Part shown: in pieces, positions 26,310 to 34,675 of the stretch
How the letters are laid out: every line of letters begins with the position of its first letter
Numbering within the stretch: position 1 is the stretch's first letter
NCBI GenBank assembly: GCA_024707205.1
Contig: JANQAD010000001.1
Coordinates: 992,001-1,056,000, forward strand
Direction of reading: 5' to 3'
Source: Demequina sp.
GTDB taxonomy: Bacteria > Actinomycetota > Actinomycetes > Actinomycetales > Demequinaceae
DNA: 64,000 nt
Program-made: the position numbers and the translations under genes
Notes under the pieces: generated by a model
Database searches by the model: none
The model's input: the letters and a program-made list of their open reading frames with translations, nothing else
Told to the model about the DNA's origin: nothing

Positions 26310-26323
26310 AATCGCATGATCCT

Positions 26324-26361
26324 GGCGGGTCCGGTCCTTAGGGACCGGGCCCGCCTTTCTT
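26324..26361 (+). terminator. Rho-independent terminator of the pilin gene
   Basis: A 14-bp stem (26324-26337 with 26342-26355, one G-T wobble) closes a TTAG loop and is followed by TTTCTT. It starts 15 bp after the pilin stop. This is the clearest classical terminator in the window and isolates the pilin as a single-gene unit. Confidence 0.9.
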
Positions 26362-26418
26362 GCGTCCGACGCCGTGCCAAGTTCCAGCCTGGGTGTAGCG
26401 TCCCCGATGGGAGGCAGC

Positions 26419-26769
26419 ATGCTGGTGTGGTTTGAGATTCCTGCGAGCGACTTGCAGCGGGCAACGGCGTTCTACGAGGCAGTATTCGAGATGAAGACGA
26501 CGCTGGAGGACATCGGCGACGGGGAGCCGAAATCGCTGCTTCCGGGCGGAATCGGCTCTCTTGCCTGTGGCCGAGACTGGACGCCATCCGCAGACGGGAT
26601 CGTCGCCTACCTCGACGGCGGAGACGACCTGCAGGTGATCCTCGATCGCGTGGTGGCGCACGGCGGCTCCGTGGTGGAACCCAAGCAGCCGGTGGAGGCC
26701 ACTCAGGGATTCTGGGGACGGTTCCGCGACACCGAGGGCAACATCATCGGGGTGCTCTCGCCGCACTAG
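26419..26769 (+). CDS. VOC (glyoxalase/bleomycin-resistance fold) family protein
   Basis: About 116 residues. MLVWFEIPASDLQRATAFYE is the standard opening of a VOC domain, and FWGRFRDTEGNIIGVLSPH the usual end with the metal-site Glu/His area. The ATG at 26419 was chosen for GGGAGG four bases upstream; 26407 is also possible. Family members are metal-dependent lyases, dioxygenases or drug-binding proteins, and sequence does not tell which. It is convergent with metE, 13 bp apart. Confidence 0.82.
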   Translation: MLVWFEIPASDLQRATAFYEAVFEMKTTLEDIGDGEPKSLLPGGIGSLACGRDWTPSADGIVAYLDGGDDLQVILDRVVAHGGSVVEPKQPVEATQGFWGRFRDTEGNIIGVLSPH

Positions 26770-26782
26770 CGCTAGCTCATTC

Positions 26783-29101
26783 CTAGGAGGCGCGCACCGC
26801 CTGCGTTGCCGCGATGAGGTTCTCGAGCGTCGCCTTCGTCTCGGGATAGGCGCGCGTCTTGAGGCCGCAGTCGGGGTTCACCCACAGTTGCTTTCCAGGG
26901 ACGGACTCCTTCGCGAGCTGAAGCAGCTCGGTGATCTCCTGGGTGGAAGGCACGCGCGGCGAGTGGATGTCCCACACGCCGGGGCCGATCTGCCGCTCGT
27001 AGCCGTGGTTGCGGATCGCGGGCAGCACCTCCATGCGGGAGCGAGCCGCCTCGATGGACGTGACGTCCGCGCCGAGGCCGTCGATCGCGTCGATGATCTC
27101 GCCGAACTCCGAGTAGCACAGGTGCGTGTGCACCTGGGTGTCGTCGGCGGCGCCTGACGTCGCGAGCAGGAAAGAGTCCACCGACCACTTGAGGTAGGCG
27201 GGCTGATCCTTCTTCTTGAGCGGCAGCAGCTCGCGCAGCGCGGGCTCGTCCACCTGAATGATGCCGATACCAGCGGCTTCAAGATCGCGGATCTCCTCGC
27301 GGAGCGCGAGCGCCACCTGGTTGGCCGTCACGCCGAGCGGCTGGTCGTCGCGAACGAAGGACCACGCGAGGATCGTGACGGGGCCCGTGAGCATGCCCTT
27401 GACCGGCTTCTCGGAGAGCGACTGCGCGTACTCCGCCCAGCGCACCGTCATCGGCTCCGGGCGGGCGACGTCTCCCCACAGGATCGAGGGACGCGTGCAG
27501 CGCGAACCATACGACTGCACCCAGCCGTTGACCGTGACGTCGAAGCCGTCGAGCAGCTCCGCGAAGTACTGCACCATGTCGTTGCGCTCCGCCTCGCCGT
27601 GCACGAGCACGTCAAGTCCGAGTGACTCCTGCAGCTCGATCACGGACGCGATCTCGGCCTTCATGGCCTCCTCGTAGCCCGCGTCGTCCAGCTCGCCCTT
27701 GGCCCACGCGGCGCGCGCCTTGCGGATCTCCGGGGTCTGCGGGAAGGAGCCGATCGTCGTGGTTGCGAGCTCGGGCAGCCGGAAGCGCCTGTCCTGAGCG
27801 GCCACGCGCTGGGCGTACGGAGATCGCTTGAGGTCGGCGTCGGTCACCGCCGCGAGCGCGTCGCGAACATCGGCACGGTTGGTTCCGGGGTGGGCCTTGC
27901 GGTCCGCGAGCGCCGCTCGCGCCGCCTTGATCGCGTCGGACTCGTCCGCGCCGGCGAGCGCCTTCGCGAGCGCGTCGACCTCGGCCACCTTCTCGTCGGC
28001 GAACGCGAGCCACGAGAGCAGCTCCGCGCCGAGGTGCTCCTCGCCCGTGAGGGTGTGGGGAACGTGGAACAGCGAGGTGGACGTGCCGACGGAGACGAGG
28101 GCGCCAAGGTCGGAGACCGCCGCGAGCTTCTCGAGCGCCTTGTCGAGGTCCGTGCGCCAGATGTTGTGGCCGTCGATGACGCCCGCGACGATCTGGGTGC
28201 CGGCGGCCACAGCGGCGGGAACGGTGCCGCGCACCAGGTCGATCGCAATGGCGTCAACGCCCGCGTCGGTAAGCACGGGGAGCGCGTCGTCGAGCGACGC
28301 GTACGGAGCGGCAACAAGGAGCTTCGGACGCGCCGCGAGCGCAACGAAGCCTTCGTAGACCGTCTTCGCGTTCGCGAGCACGCTCGCGCGGTCCGCGTCG
28401 ATGTCCGCAACCAGCACCGGCTCGTCGATCTGCACCCACTCGGCCCCAGCGTCGGCCAGTTTGCCGAGCAGTTCCGCGTAGACGGCCGTCAGGTCGGCAA
28501 GCCGCTCGATGGGCTGGAAGCCAGAGGGCGCGTCGTCCGAGGGCTTGGCGAGGTATAGGAACGTCAGCGGGCCCGTGATGACGGGGCGCGTGACGAAGCC
28601 AGCCGCCTTGGCCTCGAGGAACTCGTCCACCCAGCGGGTCGAGGACAGCGAGAACTCGGTCTCGGGGCCGATCTCGGGGACGAGGTAGTGGTAGTTCGAG
28701 TCGAACCACTTGGTCATCTCTAGCGGGGCCTTTGCGCCCTCGCCACGCGCGATGGTGGAGTAGCCGCCCAAGGTGACGGAGCCGTCGGCCTGGCGAAGGT
28801 GAGCGAAGCGCGAGGGGACGGCGCCGAACGTCACGGCGGCGTCGAGGATGTGGTCGTAGAACGAGAAGTTCGAGGGGATCGAGGAATCGGCGGTGCCGAG
28901 GCCGAGCGCGCGCAGGTTCTCGCGGTTCTCGGCGCGGAGCGCGGCGGCGGCCGCCTCGAGCTCGGCCTCGGTGCTCGCGCCCCTCCAGAAGGATTCGAGG
29001 GCCTTCTTGAGTTCACGCATTCGGCCGATGCGCGGGTAACCAAGAATGGTGCCGCCGGGGAAGGCGGGCGCAGGGGCAGGGGCGTTGTTGTACTCAGTCA
29101 T
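26783..29101 (-). CDS. metE: Cobalamin-independent methionine synthase
   Basis: 772 residues, the normal MetE length. It moves the methyl group of 5-methyltetrahydrofolate-triglutamate to homocysteine. The N-terminal half starts with ILGYPRIGRMRELKKALE. The C-terminal catalytic half carries the zinc ligands in HTHLCYSEF, the Glu in SIEAARS and the Cys in NPDCGLKTR. GAGGAA lies 5 bp before the ATG. metF, which makes its methyl donor, is 585 bp beyond with an OsmC gene in between. No cobalamin riboswitch was recognised in the short leader. Confidence 0.97.
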   Translation of the reverse strand: MTEYNNAPAPAPAFPGGTILGYPRIGRMRELKKALESFWRGASTEAELEAAAAALRAENRENLRALGLGTADSSIPSNFSFYDHILDAAVTFGAVPSRFAHLRQADGSVTLGGYSTIARGEGAKAPLEMTKWFDSNYHYLVPEIGPETEFSLSSTRWVDEFLEAKAAGFVTRPVITGPLTFLYLAKPSDDAPSGFQPIERLADLTAVYAELLGKLADAGAEWVQIDEPVLVADIDADRASVLANAKTVYEGFVALAARPKLLVAAPYASLDDALPVLTDAGVDAIAIDLVRGTVPAAVAAGTQIVAGVIDGHNIWRTDLDKALEKLAAVSDLGALVSVGTSTSLFHVPHTLTGEEHLGAELLSWLAFADEKVAEVDALAKALAGADESDAIKAARAALADRKAHPGTNRADVRDALAAVTDADLKRSPYAQRVAAQDRRFRLPELATTTIGSFPQTPEIRKARAAWAKGELDDAGYEEAMKAEIASVIELQESLGLDVLVHGEAERNDMVQYFAELLDGFDVTVNGWVQSYGSRCTRPSILWGDVARPEPMTVRWAEYAQSLSEKPVKGMLTGPVTILAWSFVRDDQPLGVTANQVALALREEIRDLEAAGIGIIQVDEPALRELLPLKKKDQPAYLKWSVDSFLLATSGAADDTQVHTHLCYSEFGEIIDAIDGLGADVTSIEAARSRMEVLPAIRNHGYERQIGPGVWDIHSPRVPSTQEITELLQLAKESVPGKQLWVNPDCGLKTRAYPETKATLENLIAATQAVRAS

Positions 29102-29243
29102 GGTTCCTCATGAGGGTGTGTGCGCGGCGGGCTCGCCATTGCGCTTGACCGACGCCGTCAGTGGCGCCGCATGTGTGGTGGCGATTCTAGCCTGTGGGCA
29201 CGTGCGGGGAAAGTGGCGGCCGCGAGCGTGCGACCATGGACGC

Positions 29244-29666
29244 ATGGAAGAGGTTTCGCAGAGGGCCATCACGCTCAACCGCGAGGCGGAGGGCGTCTAC
29301 GTGGCGCGCAACGCCGCGGGCGCCGAGCTTCGCTTTGGCTACAACGTGGAGGGCGCGTTCAGCGCCGTTGAGCTGCTGCTCGTGGCGATCGCTGGGTGCT
29401 CGTCAATAGACGTCGACATGATGACGTCCCGACGCTCGGAGCCGGAGCGCTTCGACGTCACCGTCACCGCGGACAAGGTGGGCGGGGACGCACCCGCGAT
29501 CCTGCGCAACATCGTCGCGTCGTTCGATCTGGCGTTCCCCGAGGGCGAGGACGGCGACAAGGCTCGCGCCCGCGTGGCTCCCGCGCTCAAGGCAGCGCAC
29601 GACCGCACGTGCACCGTGTCGCGCACCGTTGAGGCCGGAGTGCCGGTGGAGCTACGCCAGGTCTAG
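29244..29666 (+). CDS. OsmC-family protein
   Basis: 140 residues. The OsmC/YhfA pattern is clear: GYNVEGAFSAVELLLVAIAGCSSIDVD with the first redox Cys, and DRTCTVSRTVEAGVPVE with the second. Such proteins reduce organic hydroperoxides or protect thiols using this Cys pair. It is divergent from metE (142 bp) and ends 20 bp before the convergent metF stop. Confidence 0.88.
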   Translation: MEEVSQRAITLNREAEGVYVARNAAGAELRFGYNVEGAFSAVELLLVAIAGCSSIDVDMMTSRRSEPERFDVTVTADKVGGDAPAILRNIVASFDLAFPEGEDGDKARARVAPALKAAHDRTCTVSRTVEAGVPVELRQV

Positions 29667-29685
29667 GTCCTGCGACCTTCGGCAC

Positions 29686-30576
29686 TCAGTTCCGCAGCGC
29701 GCGCACCAGTTCCAGCGCCGCCTCGTGGCGGTTGAAGGTGATGACGTGGATGCCGGGCGCTCCCGCATCCAACAGGCGCCGCGAGAGCTCCGCGGCATGG
29801 GCCACGCCCGTCGCCCGCGCGTCCGAGTCGGTGTCGGCGGCGTCGAGCGCCGCCGCGAGCTCCGCCGGGGTCGGCACGCCCGTGAGCTCCGCGGTCCTCG
29901 CGGCGCGCTGAGGTGAGATGAGCGGCATCACCTCGGGCACGATCGGGATCCCGATTCCCGCCGCGCGGCCGTCATCGACGAGCGCCGAATACTGCTCGAC
30001 CTCGTAGAACACCTGGGTGATCGCGAAATCGGCGCCCGCCTCCTGCTTGGTGAGCAGCACGTCGAGCCCCTGCTGGCGCCAGCGCTCGATCGCGTGTTGC
30101 GCGGGGAAGGCCGTGACGCCGATGCAGACGTCGACCCCGTGCGCGCCCGCAACCTCTCGCAGCAGTGTCACCAGCTGCGACGCGTAGACGAGGCCGTCGG
30201 GGTGCGGCCGCCAGTCCGCCTGGCCGCGCGGAGGGTCGCCGCGCAGCGCGAGGAAGTCGCGAACGCCGTCGGCCAGGTACGTCTCGATCACGGCCACCAG
30301 GTCCGCGCGCGACTGGGCGACGCACGTGAGGTGCGCGAGCGGCGGGATGGTGTGCGAGAGCGCCAGTTCGTGGACCACCGCGCGCGAGGTGGTGCGGGTG
30401 CTGCCAGAGGCGCCGTAGGTGATCGACATGAAGTCAGGGTTCGTCGCAGCCAGGAGGCCCATCGTGAGCATGAGCGAGTCCTCGGCACCAGGGGTGCGCG
30501 GCGGGAAGAGCTCATACGACAGGGTCGGCGAAGCCTGCCCGGCGAGGGCGGCGTCGAGCAGCGAGCGGATGGTCAT
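29686..30576 (-). CDS. metF: 5,10-methylenetetrahydrofolate reductase
   Basis: 296 residues from the ATG at 30576, the usual bacterial length. It begins with LSYELFPPRTPGAEDSL, which holds the catalytic Glu, followed by FMSITYGASGSTR, FLALRGDPPRG and ADFAITQVFYEVEQY. It reduces methylene-THF to methyl-THF with FAD, feeding MetE. The earlier in-frame codons overlap the tag gene and lack family similarity, so this start was preferred. Confidence 0.94.
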   Translation of the reverse strand: MTIRSLLDAALAGQASPTLSYELFPPRTPGAEDSLMLTMGLLAATNPDFMSITYGASGSTRTTSRAVVHELALSHTIPPLAHLTCVAQSRADLVAVIETYLADGVRDFLALRGDPPRGQADWRPHPDGLVYASQLVTLLREVAGAHGVDVCIGVTAFPAQHAIERWRQQGLDVLLTKQEAGADFAITQVFYEVEQYSALVDDGRAAGIGIPIVPEVMPLISPQRAARTAELTGVPTPAELAAALDAADTDSDARATGVAHAAELSRRLLDAGAPGIHVITFNRHEAALELVRALRN

Positions 30577-30681
30577 GGCGTGGGAAACAATACGCGTCCC
30601 CAGGCCCGACGCTCCAACACGTTTTCCCCAGACCTCGCCTGGTAGGGGGCGGCTGTTGGTGGGGCGCGGCAGACTGGCCGC

Positions 30682-31254
30682 ATGATCACCGAAACTAACG
30701 ACCTCACCCGCTGCTTCGGCGCGGGAGACCCCCTCTACGAGGAGTATCACGACCACGAATGGGGCGTGCCGGTCCGCGGCGACGCCGCCATCTTCGAGCG
30801 CATCGCGCTCGAGGGCGCCCAATCGGGGCTGTCCTGGATCACCATCCTGCGCAAGCGCGAGGGCTACCGCGAGGCCTTCGCCGACTTCGACCCAGAGACG
30901 GTCGCGGCGTTCACCGAGGCGGACGTCGACCGGCTGCTCGAGAACCCAGGCATCGTCCGCAACCGCCAGAAGATCACCTCGGTGGTCACCAACGCCAGGG
31001 CCGTGGTCGCGATGCGCGCGCAGGGCGAGAGCCTGAGCGAGCTGTTCTGGAGCTTCCAGCCTCCCGCGCGGAAGCGGCCGCCGACCGCGTGGACCGACGT
31101 GCCGTCCATGACCGAGGAGTCCAAGGCCCTCGCGAAGGCGCTCAAGCAGCGCGGCTTCGTGTTCGTGGGACCCACGACGATGTACGCCTCGATGCAAGCG
31201 TGTGGCCTGGTAAACGACCACATCAGGGGATGCGTGGCGCTGAAGGGCCGCTAG
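30682..31254 (+). CDS. tag: DNA-3-methyladenine glycosylase I
   Basis: 190 residues, the Tag family. YEEYHDHEWGVPVRGDAAIFE, LEGAQSGLSWITILRKREGY and FVGPTTMYASMQACGLVNDH are diagnostic. It removes 3-methyladenine from alkylated DNA. The usual CxW near the N-terminus reads CFG here, but the later zinc ligands (HDH and the C-terminal Cys/His) are present. Its stop overlaps the opposing Nudix stop (CTAG at 31251-31254). Confidence 0.93.
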   Translation: MITETNDLTRCFGAGDPLYEEYHDHEWGVPVRGDAAIFERIALEGAQSGLSWITILRKREGYREAFADFDPETVAAFTEADVDRLLENPGIVRNRQKITSVVTNARAVVAMRAQGESLSELFWSFQPPARKRPPTAWTDVPSMTEESKALAKALKQRGFVFVGPTTMYASMQACGLVNDHIRGCVALKGR

Positions 31255-31754
31255 CAGTACGCCCTGCGGTGGCGCTCGATCGCATCGGTCAAGAGCGCGT
31301 CGACGATGCGCTTGTCGGCCGGCAGCCACGCCACGTCTCGCCAGGCGCCCGGCTCGAGCCAGCGCACCTCGTCGTGGTCCTCGAGGGGCCGCGGCTCTGG
31401 AGTGACGCCGTCGACCCCGGGAGCGACCGTCGCCCACCAGATCCGCATCACCAGGCGGGTGCCCTCGACGTCCTCTGGCCGCAGCATCCATACGGGCGCG
31501 TCGGAGCCGAACTCGGCGTCGGGGCCGATGATCTCGTCGCCGAGCTCGACCTCGATGCCGAGTTCCTCGCGCAGCTCGCGCCGCAACGCGCGCTCAGGGG
31601 TCTCGCCGCGCTCGACCTTCCCGCCGGGGAACTCCCAGAGCCCGGCGAGGGACGCGGGTTCGCTGCGCCTGCCCGCGAGCAGGACGCGCGGCGCGTCGAG
31701 GGAGTCGGTGATGGCCGCGGCCACCACGAGCCGAGAACTGCTCGACGCGCCCAT
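31251..31754 (-). CDS. Nudix hydrolase (MutT-like)
   Basis: 167 residues. The full Nudix box is present: GGKVERGETPERALRREL followed by REELGI. WEFPGGK before it is typical of MutT-type enzymes, which hydrolyse oxidised nucleotides such as 8-oxo-dGTP. It starts 3 bp after gcvH and is therefore at the end of that transcription unit. Pairing with tag suggests a small DNA-care group, but they lie on opposite strands. Confidence 0.9.
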   Translation of the reverse strand: MGASSSSRLVVAAAITDSLDAPRVLLAGRRSEPASLAGLWEFPGGKVERGETPERALRRELREELGIEVELGDEIIGPDAEFGSDAPVWMLRPEDVEGTRLVMRIWWATVAPGVDGVTPEPRPLEDHDEVRWLEPGAWRDVAWLPADKRIVDALLTDAIERHRRAYC

Positions 31755-31757
31755 GCG

Positions 31758-32141
31758 CTACGCCGTGAGGTCCCCGTAGGCGGCGGCATCGAGAAGCCCC
31801 GAAGGCTCCTCGGTGATCTGCACCTTGAATATCCAGCCCGTTCCGAACGGGTCCTTGTTCACATTGTCAGGCGCGTTCGCGAGCTCGTCGTTGATGGCGA
31901 TGATGGTGCCTGTCACCGGGGAATACAGCTCGCTCACGGCCTTGGTCGACTCGAGCTCGCCGCACACCTCTCCCGCGGTCACGGTTGCGCCAACGGAGGG
32001 GGCCTCGATGTAGACGATGTCGCCAAGAGCGTCGGCCGCATGCTCGGTGATCCCTACGGTCACTTCGCCGCCGACGGCGAGCTCGCCGTCCACCCACTCG
32101 TGCTCCGCCGAATACTGCAGGTCGTCCGGAACGCTTGCCAT
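31758..32141 (-). CDS. gcvH: Glycine cleavage system H protein
   Basis: 127 residues. It carries the lipoylated Lys in ELESTKAVSELYSPVTG and the usual start YSAEHEWVDGE. It shuttles the aminomethyl group between P, T and L proteins during glycine breakdown. It lies 31 bp after gcvT on the same strand. gcvP is separated from it by the kinase/Ig cassette. No lipoate or L-protein gene lies in the window. Confidence 0.97.
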   Translation of the reverse strand: MASVPDDLQYSAEHEWVDGELAVGGEVTVGITEHAADALGDIVYIEAPSVGATVTAGEVCGELESTKAVSELYSPVTGTIIAINDELANAPDNVNKDPFGTGWIFKVQITEEPSGLLDAAAYGDLTA

Positions 32142-32172
32142 CGCCAGTCCTCTCGTGTCGTGAATCCGTGTG

Positions 32173-33321
32173 CTACTGCGCCCGCTTGTACAACGGTAAC
32201 GCTGTCACCGTCATCGGCTCACCGCGGCCGCGGACGTCGATGAGCACCTGAGTCCCCTGCTCACCGAACCCCTTGTCCACGTACGCCATGCCGATGGGCC
32301 GCCCCAGTGTCGGGCTGGGAGCGCCAGAGGTGACCTCGCCGATCACCGAGCCGCCTGCGTCGGTGACCGCGTAGCCCGTGCGCGGCGAGCGGCGGCCGTC
32401 GCCGACGAGCCCCACGAGCACCCGCGACGGCTCCCTGTCCCTCGCCGCCTCGAGCGCGGCGCGGCCAACGAAGTCGCCGCGCGAGTTGGCCTCGGTGCCG
32501 AACGCGATGACGCGCCCAAGGCCCGCGTCGAAGGGTGTGGTGGCGCGCGTCAGCTCCTGGCCGTACAGCGGCATTCCCGCCTCGAGGCGGAGGGTGTCGC
32601 GGGCGGAGAGCCCACACGGCCTGATGCGCTCCCCGCCAACCGCGAGCGCGAGCCGCCACACCTCGGGGGCGTCCTCCGCGGAGACGAAGAGCTCGAATCC
32701 GTCCTCGCCCGTGTAGCCGGTGCGCGCGACGAAGGCGTGGACGTCGCCCGTGAGCACCACGTTCGTGGCCGCGTAATACGGCAGCGAGGCGATGTTGTCG
32801 GCGTCGCGAGCGGTCATCTCGGTCACGATGGCCTCGGCCGCCGGTCCCTGGACCGCGATCAGCGCCACCCCGGCTGACTCGTCCGCGATGCCAACATCGA
32901 ACCCTGCGGACCGCTCCTTGAGCTCCGCGAGCACCACGTCCTTGTTCGAGGCGTTCGCGACGATGACGAAGTGATCCCAGTCCCTGCGGTAGACCACGAG
33001 GTCATCGATCACGCCCCCGTCCGGCGCGCAGATCATCGTGTACTTGGCGCGGCCGAGCCCCATCGCACCCATGCGACCTACCAGGGCATATTCAAGAAAT
33101 GGGACCGCGTCCGCGCCGCGCACCGCGATCTCGCCCATGTGCGAGAGGTCGAACAGGCCGGCGGAGGTGCGGACCGCGGTGTGCTCCGCGATGTCCCCCG
33201 TGTAGCGAACGGGCATCTCCCAACCCGCGAAATCGACGAGAGTCGCGCCCAGGGCGACGTGCTCGCTGTGGAGGGGGAGCGTCGGGCCGTCACGGCACAA
33301 ACTTACTTCACCGCGCGGCAC
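32173..33321 (-). CDS. gcvT: Glycine cleavage system T protein (aminomethyltransferase)
   Basis: 382 residues. [46 protein letters not shown] and [19 protein letters not shown] are diagnostic. It releases ammonia and passes the methylene to THF. The GTG at 33321 has no clear ribosome-binding site; a TTG seven codons in is an alternative, and family members start close to it. It begins 11 bp after the stop of the small repeat protein, so it is probably co-transcribed with the signalling cassette. Confidence 0.95.
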   Translation of the reverse strand: MPRGEVSLCRDGPTLPLHSEHVALGATLVDFAGWEMPVRYTGDIAEHTAVRTSAGLFDLSHMGEIAVRGADAVPFLEYALVGRMGAMGLGRAKYTMICAPDGGVIDDLVVYRRDWDHFVIVANASNKDVVLAELKERSAGFDVGIADESAGVALIAVQGPAAEAIVTEMTARDADNIASLPYYAATNVVLTGDVHAFVARTGYTGEDGFELFVSAEDAPEVWRLALAVGGERIRPCGLSARDTLRLEAGMPLYGQELTRATTPFDAGLGRVIAFGTEANSRGDFVGRAALEAARDREPSRVLVGLVGDGRRSPRTGYAVTDAGGSVIGEVTSGAPSPTLGRPIGMAYVDKGFGEQGTQVLIDVRGRGEPMTVTALPLYKRAQ

Positions 33322-33332
33322 TCGCCAGCGGA

Positions 33333-33869
33333 TCAGTTCTTGCCGACGAGGGCGACGATGCCGATCAGCGCGGCCGTCATGACCGCGGCCGTCACGCTCA
33401 CGACGATCACGGCGGTGATGAGGCGGCGGTGGCGCGCGGCCTCGCGCCGGTTCCGGGAGGCCGCCACGCCGAGTGCGGGCGTGGGCGGCGCAGGAACCGC
33501 AACCGTGGTGCGAGAGGCCTCCGCCGGCGCGGCTTCGGGCGCCTCGCGGGGGTAGTACTCCTCCGGCGGGAGGCCGAAAGTGCCGCGCTCTGCGGTAGTC
33601 GCGTGAGATCCCGGCGGCAGGTCGCGGCGCGCCTTTCTGCCCGACGCCGTTGCCGGCTTGGCGGGCACGGCGGCCGAGCGCTGGGACAGCCGGGTGACGT
33701 CGGCCGTCTCCTCTTGACCGGCCGTTGCGCGCGCGGACATGCGGGTCTCGTCGTCATCGACCTCGTCGACCACCTCCCTGTCGCGCGACGACATGACCGT
33801 GACGTCCTCGGACTCCTTGTTGCGGAAGGAGAGCTCGGTGACGTCGTCTTGGGGCTGGGTCACGCCCAT
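33333..33869 (-). CDS. Single-pass membrane protein with four D-[VE]-T-x-[LM]-S-x-R repeats
   Basis: 178 residues. The N-terminal half has four copies of one short motif at residues 9-16 (DVTELSFR), 22-29 (DVTVMSSR), 40-47 (DETRMSAR) and 57-64 (DVTRLSQR), in acidic surroundings. A Pro/Ala-rich linker follows and one membrane helix at 151-173 ends four residues from the C-terminus, so the repeats face the cytoplasm. Its start overlaps the PP2C gene by up to 10 bp (ATG 33869; GTG 33863 possible). With a kinase, FHA protein and phosphatase in the same cluster, the Thr residues are good candidates for phosphorylation. Family not recognised. Confidence 0.8.
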   Translation of the reverse strand: MGVTQPQDDVTELSFRNKESEDVTVMSSRDREVVDEVDDDETRMSARATAGQEETADVTRLSQRSAAVPAKPATASGRKARRDLPPGSHATTAERGTFGLPPEEYYPREAPEAAPAEASRTTVAVPAPPTPALGVAASRNRREAARHRRLITAVIVVSVTAAVMTAALIGIVALVGKN

Positions 33870-34675
33870 ACCCTCACTCTGGTCGTCTGCGTCGTGTCGT
33901 CGTCGCGGGCCTCTTGGGTCCATACGCGCCACGGGAACGGGTCGGCGCCGGGACGCGTGACCACGCCTTCGGCCTCGGCGACGATCGCGGTGACGTTGTC
34001 GGAGGTGTTGGCGAGGAGCGCGGCTCCAACGAGGCGCGACGCCGCGTCATCGCCGGCGAGCGAGATGATCTCGGCGATGCGCGCTTCGCTCAGCACCTTC
34101 GTCAGACCATCGGACGCGACCACGAGACGTTCGCCGGGCATCACGGGCACCAACCACGCGTCAAAAGCGAAGTCGCCGTCGCCGATGGCTCGGGTGACGA
34201 CGTTGCGGTCGGGATGCACCGCGGCCTCAGCCGCCGTGATCTCACCTGCATCCATGAGCTCCTGCACGTGCGAGTGGTCCACGGTGAGCTGGTCGATCGC
34301 GCCGTCCGCGAGTCGGTAGACCCGCGAGTCGCCAACATTGATGACCATCCACCACGCCTCGCCGTTGTGCTCAACGCCGATGACGCCGGCGAGCGTGCTT
34401 CCGGAGTGGCCGCGTACGGTCCGGGAGACCTCTACCACCGCGATCTGGGCGTCCTGCACGGCGACCGCCACGTGGTCTGGGGTGATCACGGGCAGGTTCG
34501 CCAACTGCGCGAACACGCGAACGACGGCGGCGCTGGCGTCGGCGCCGGCGGCGTGGCCGCCCATGCCGTCCGCGACAACGTAGACCGGCGGGGCGGCGCA
34601 GAACGAGTCCTCATTGCGCGCTCGCGGCCCGGCGTCCGTAGCGCCGAACCCAAAGCTCCAGGCCCGGGCGGGCAT
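33860..34675 (-). CDS. PP2C-type serine/threonine phosphatase
   Basis: 271 residues from the ATG at 34675 (ATGA overlap with the FHA gene). All PP2C metal and phosphate motifs are present: RNEDS, VADGMGGH, GSTLAGV, INVGDSRVYRL, SDGLTK and SDNVTAIV. The C-terminal tail is Thr-rich (DDDTTQTTR). It should remove phosphate from targets of the kinase at 46638-47750, in the manner of PstP. Confidence 0.94.
   Translation of the reverse strand: MPARAWSFGFGATDAGPRARNEDSFCAAPPVYVVADGMGGHAAGADASAAVVRVFAQLANLPVITPDHVAVAVQDAQIAVVEVSRTVRGHSGSTLAGVIGVEHNGEAWWMVINVGDSRVYRLADGAIDQLTVDHSHVQELMDAGEITAAEAAVHPDRNVVTRAIGDGDFAFDAWLVPVMPGERLVVASDGLTKVLSEARIAEIISLAGDDAASRLVGAALLANTSDNVTAIVAEAEGVVTRPGADPFPWRVWTQEARDDDTTQTTRVRVWA

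Noticed and set aside
29102..29243. Cobalamin riboswitch before metE
   Set aside because: The 142-bp divergent gap is too short for the full element and no B12-box was found.
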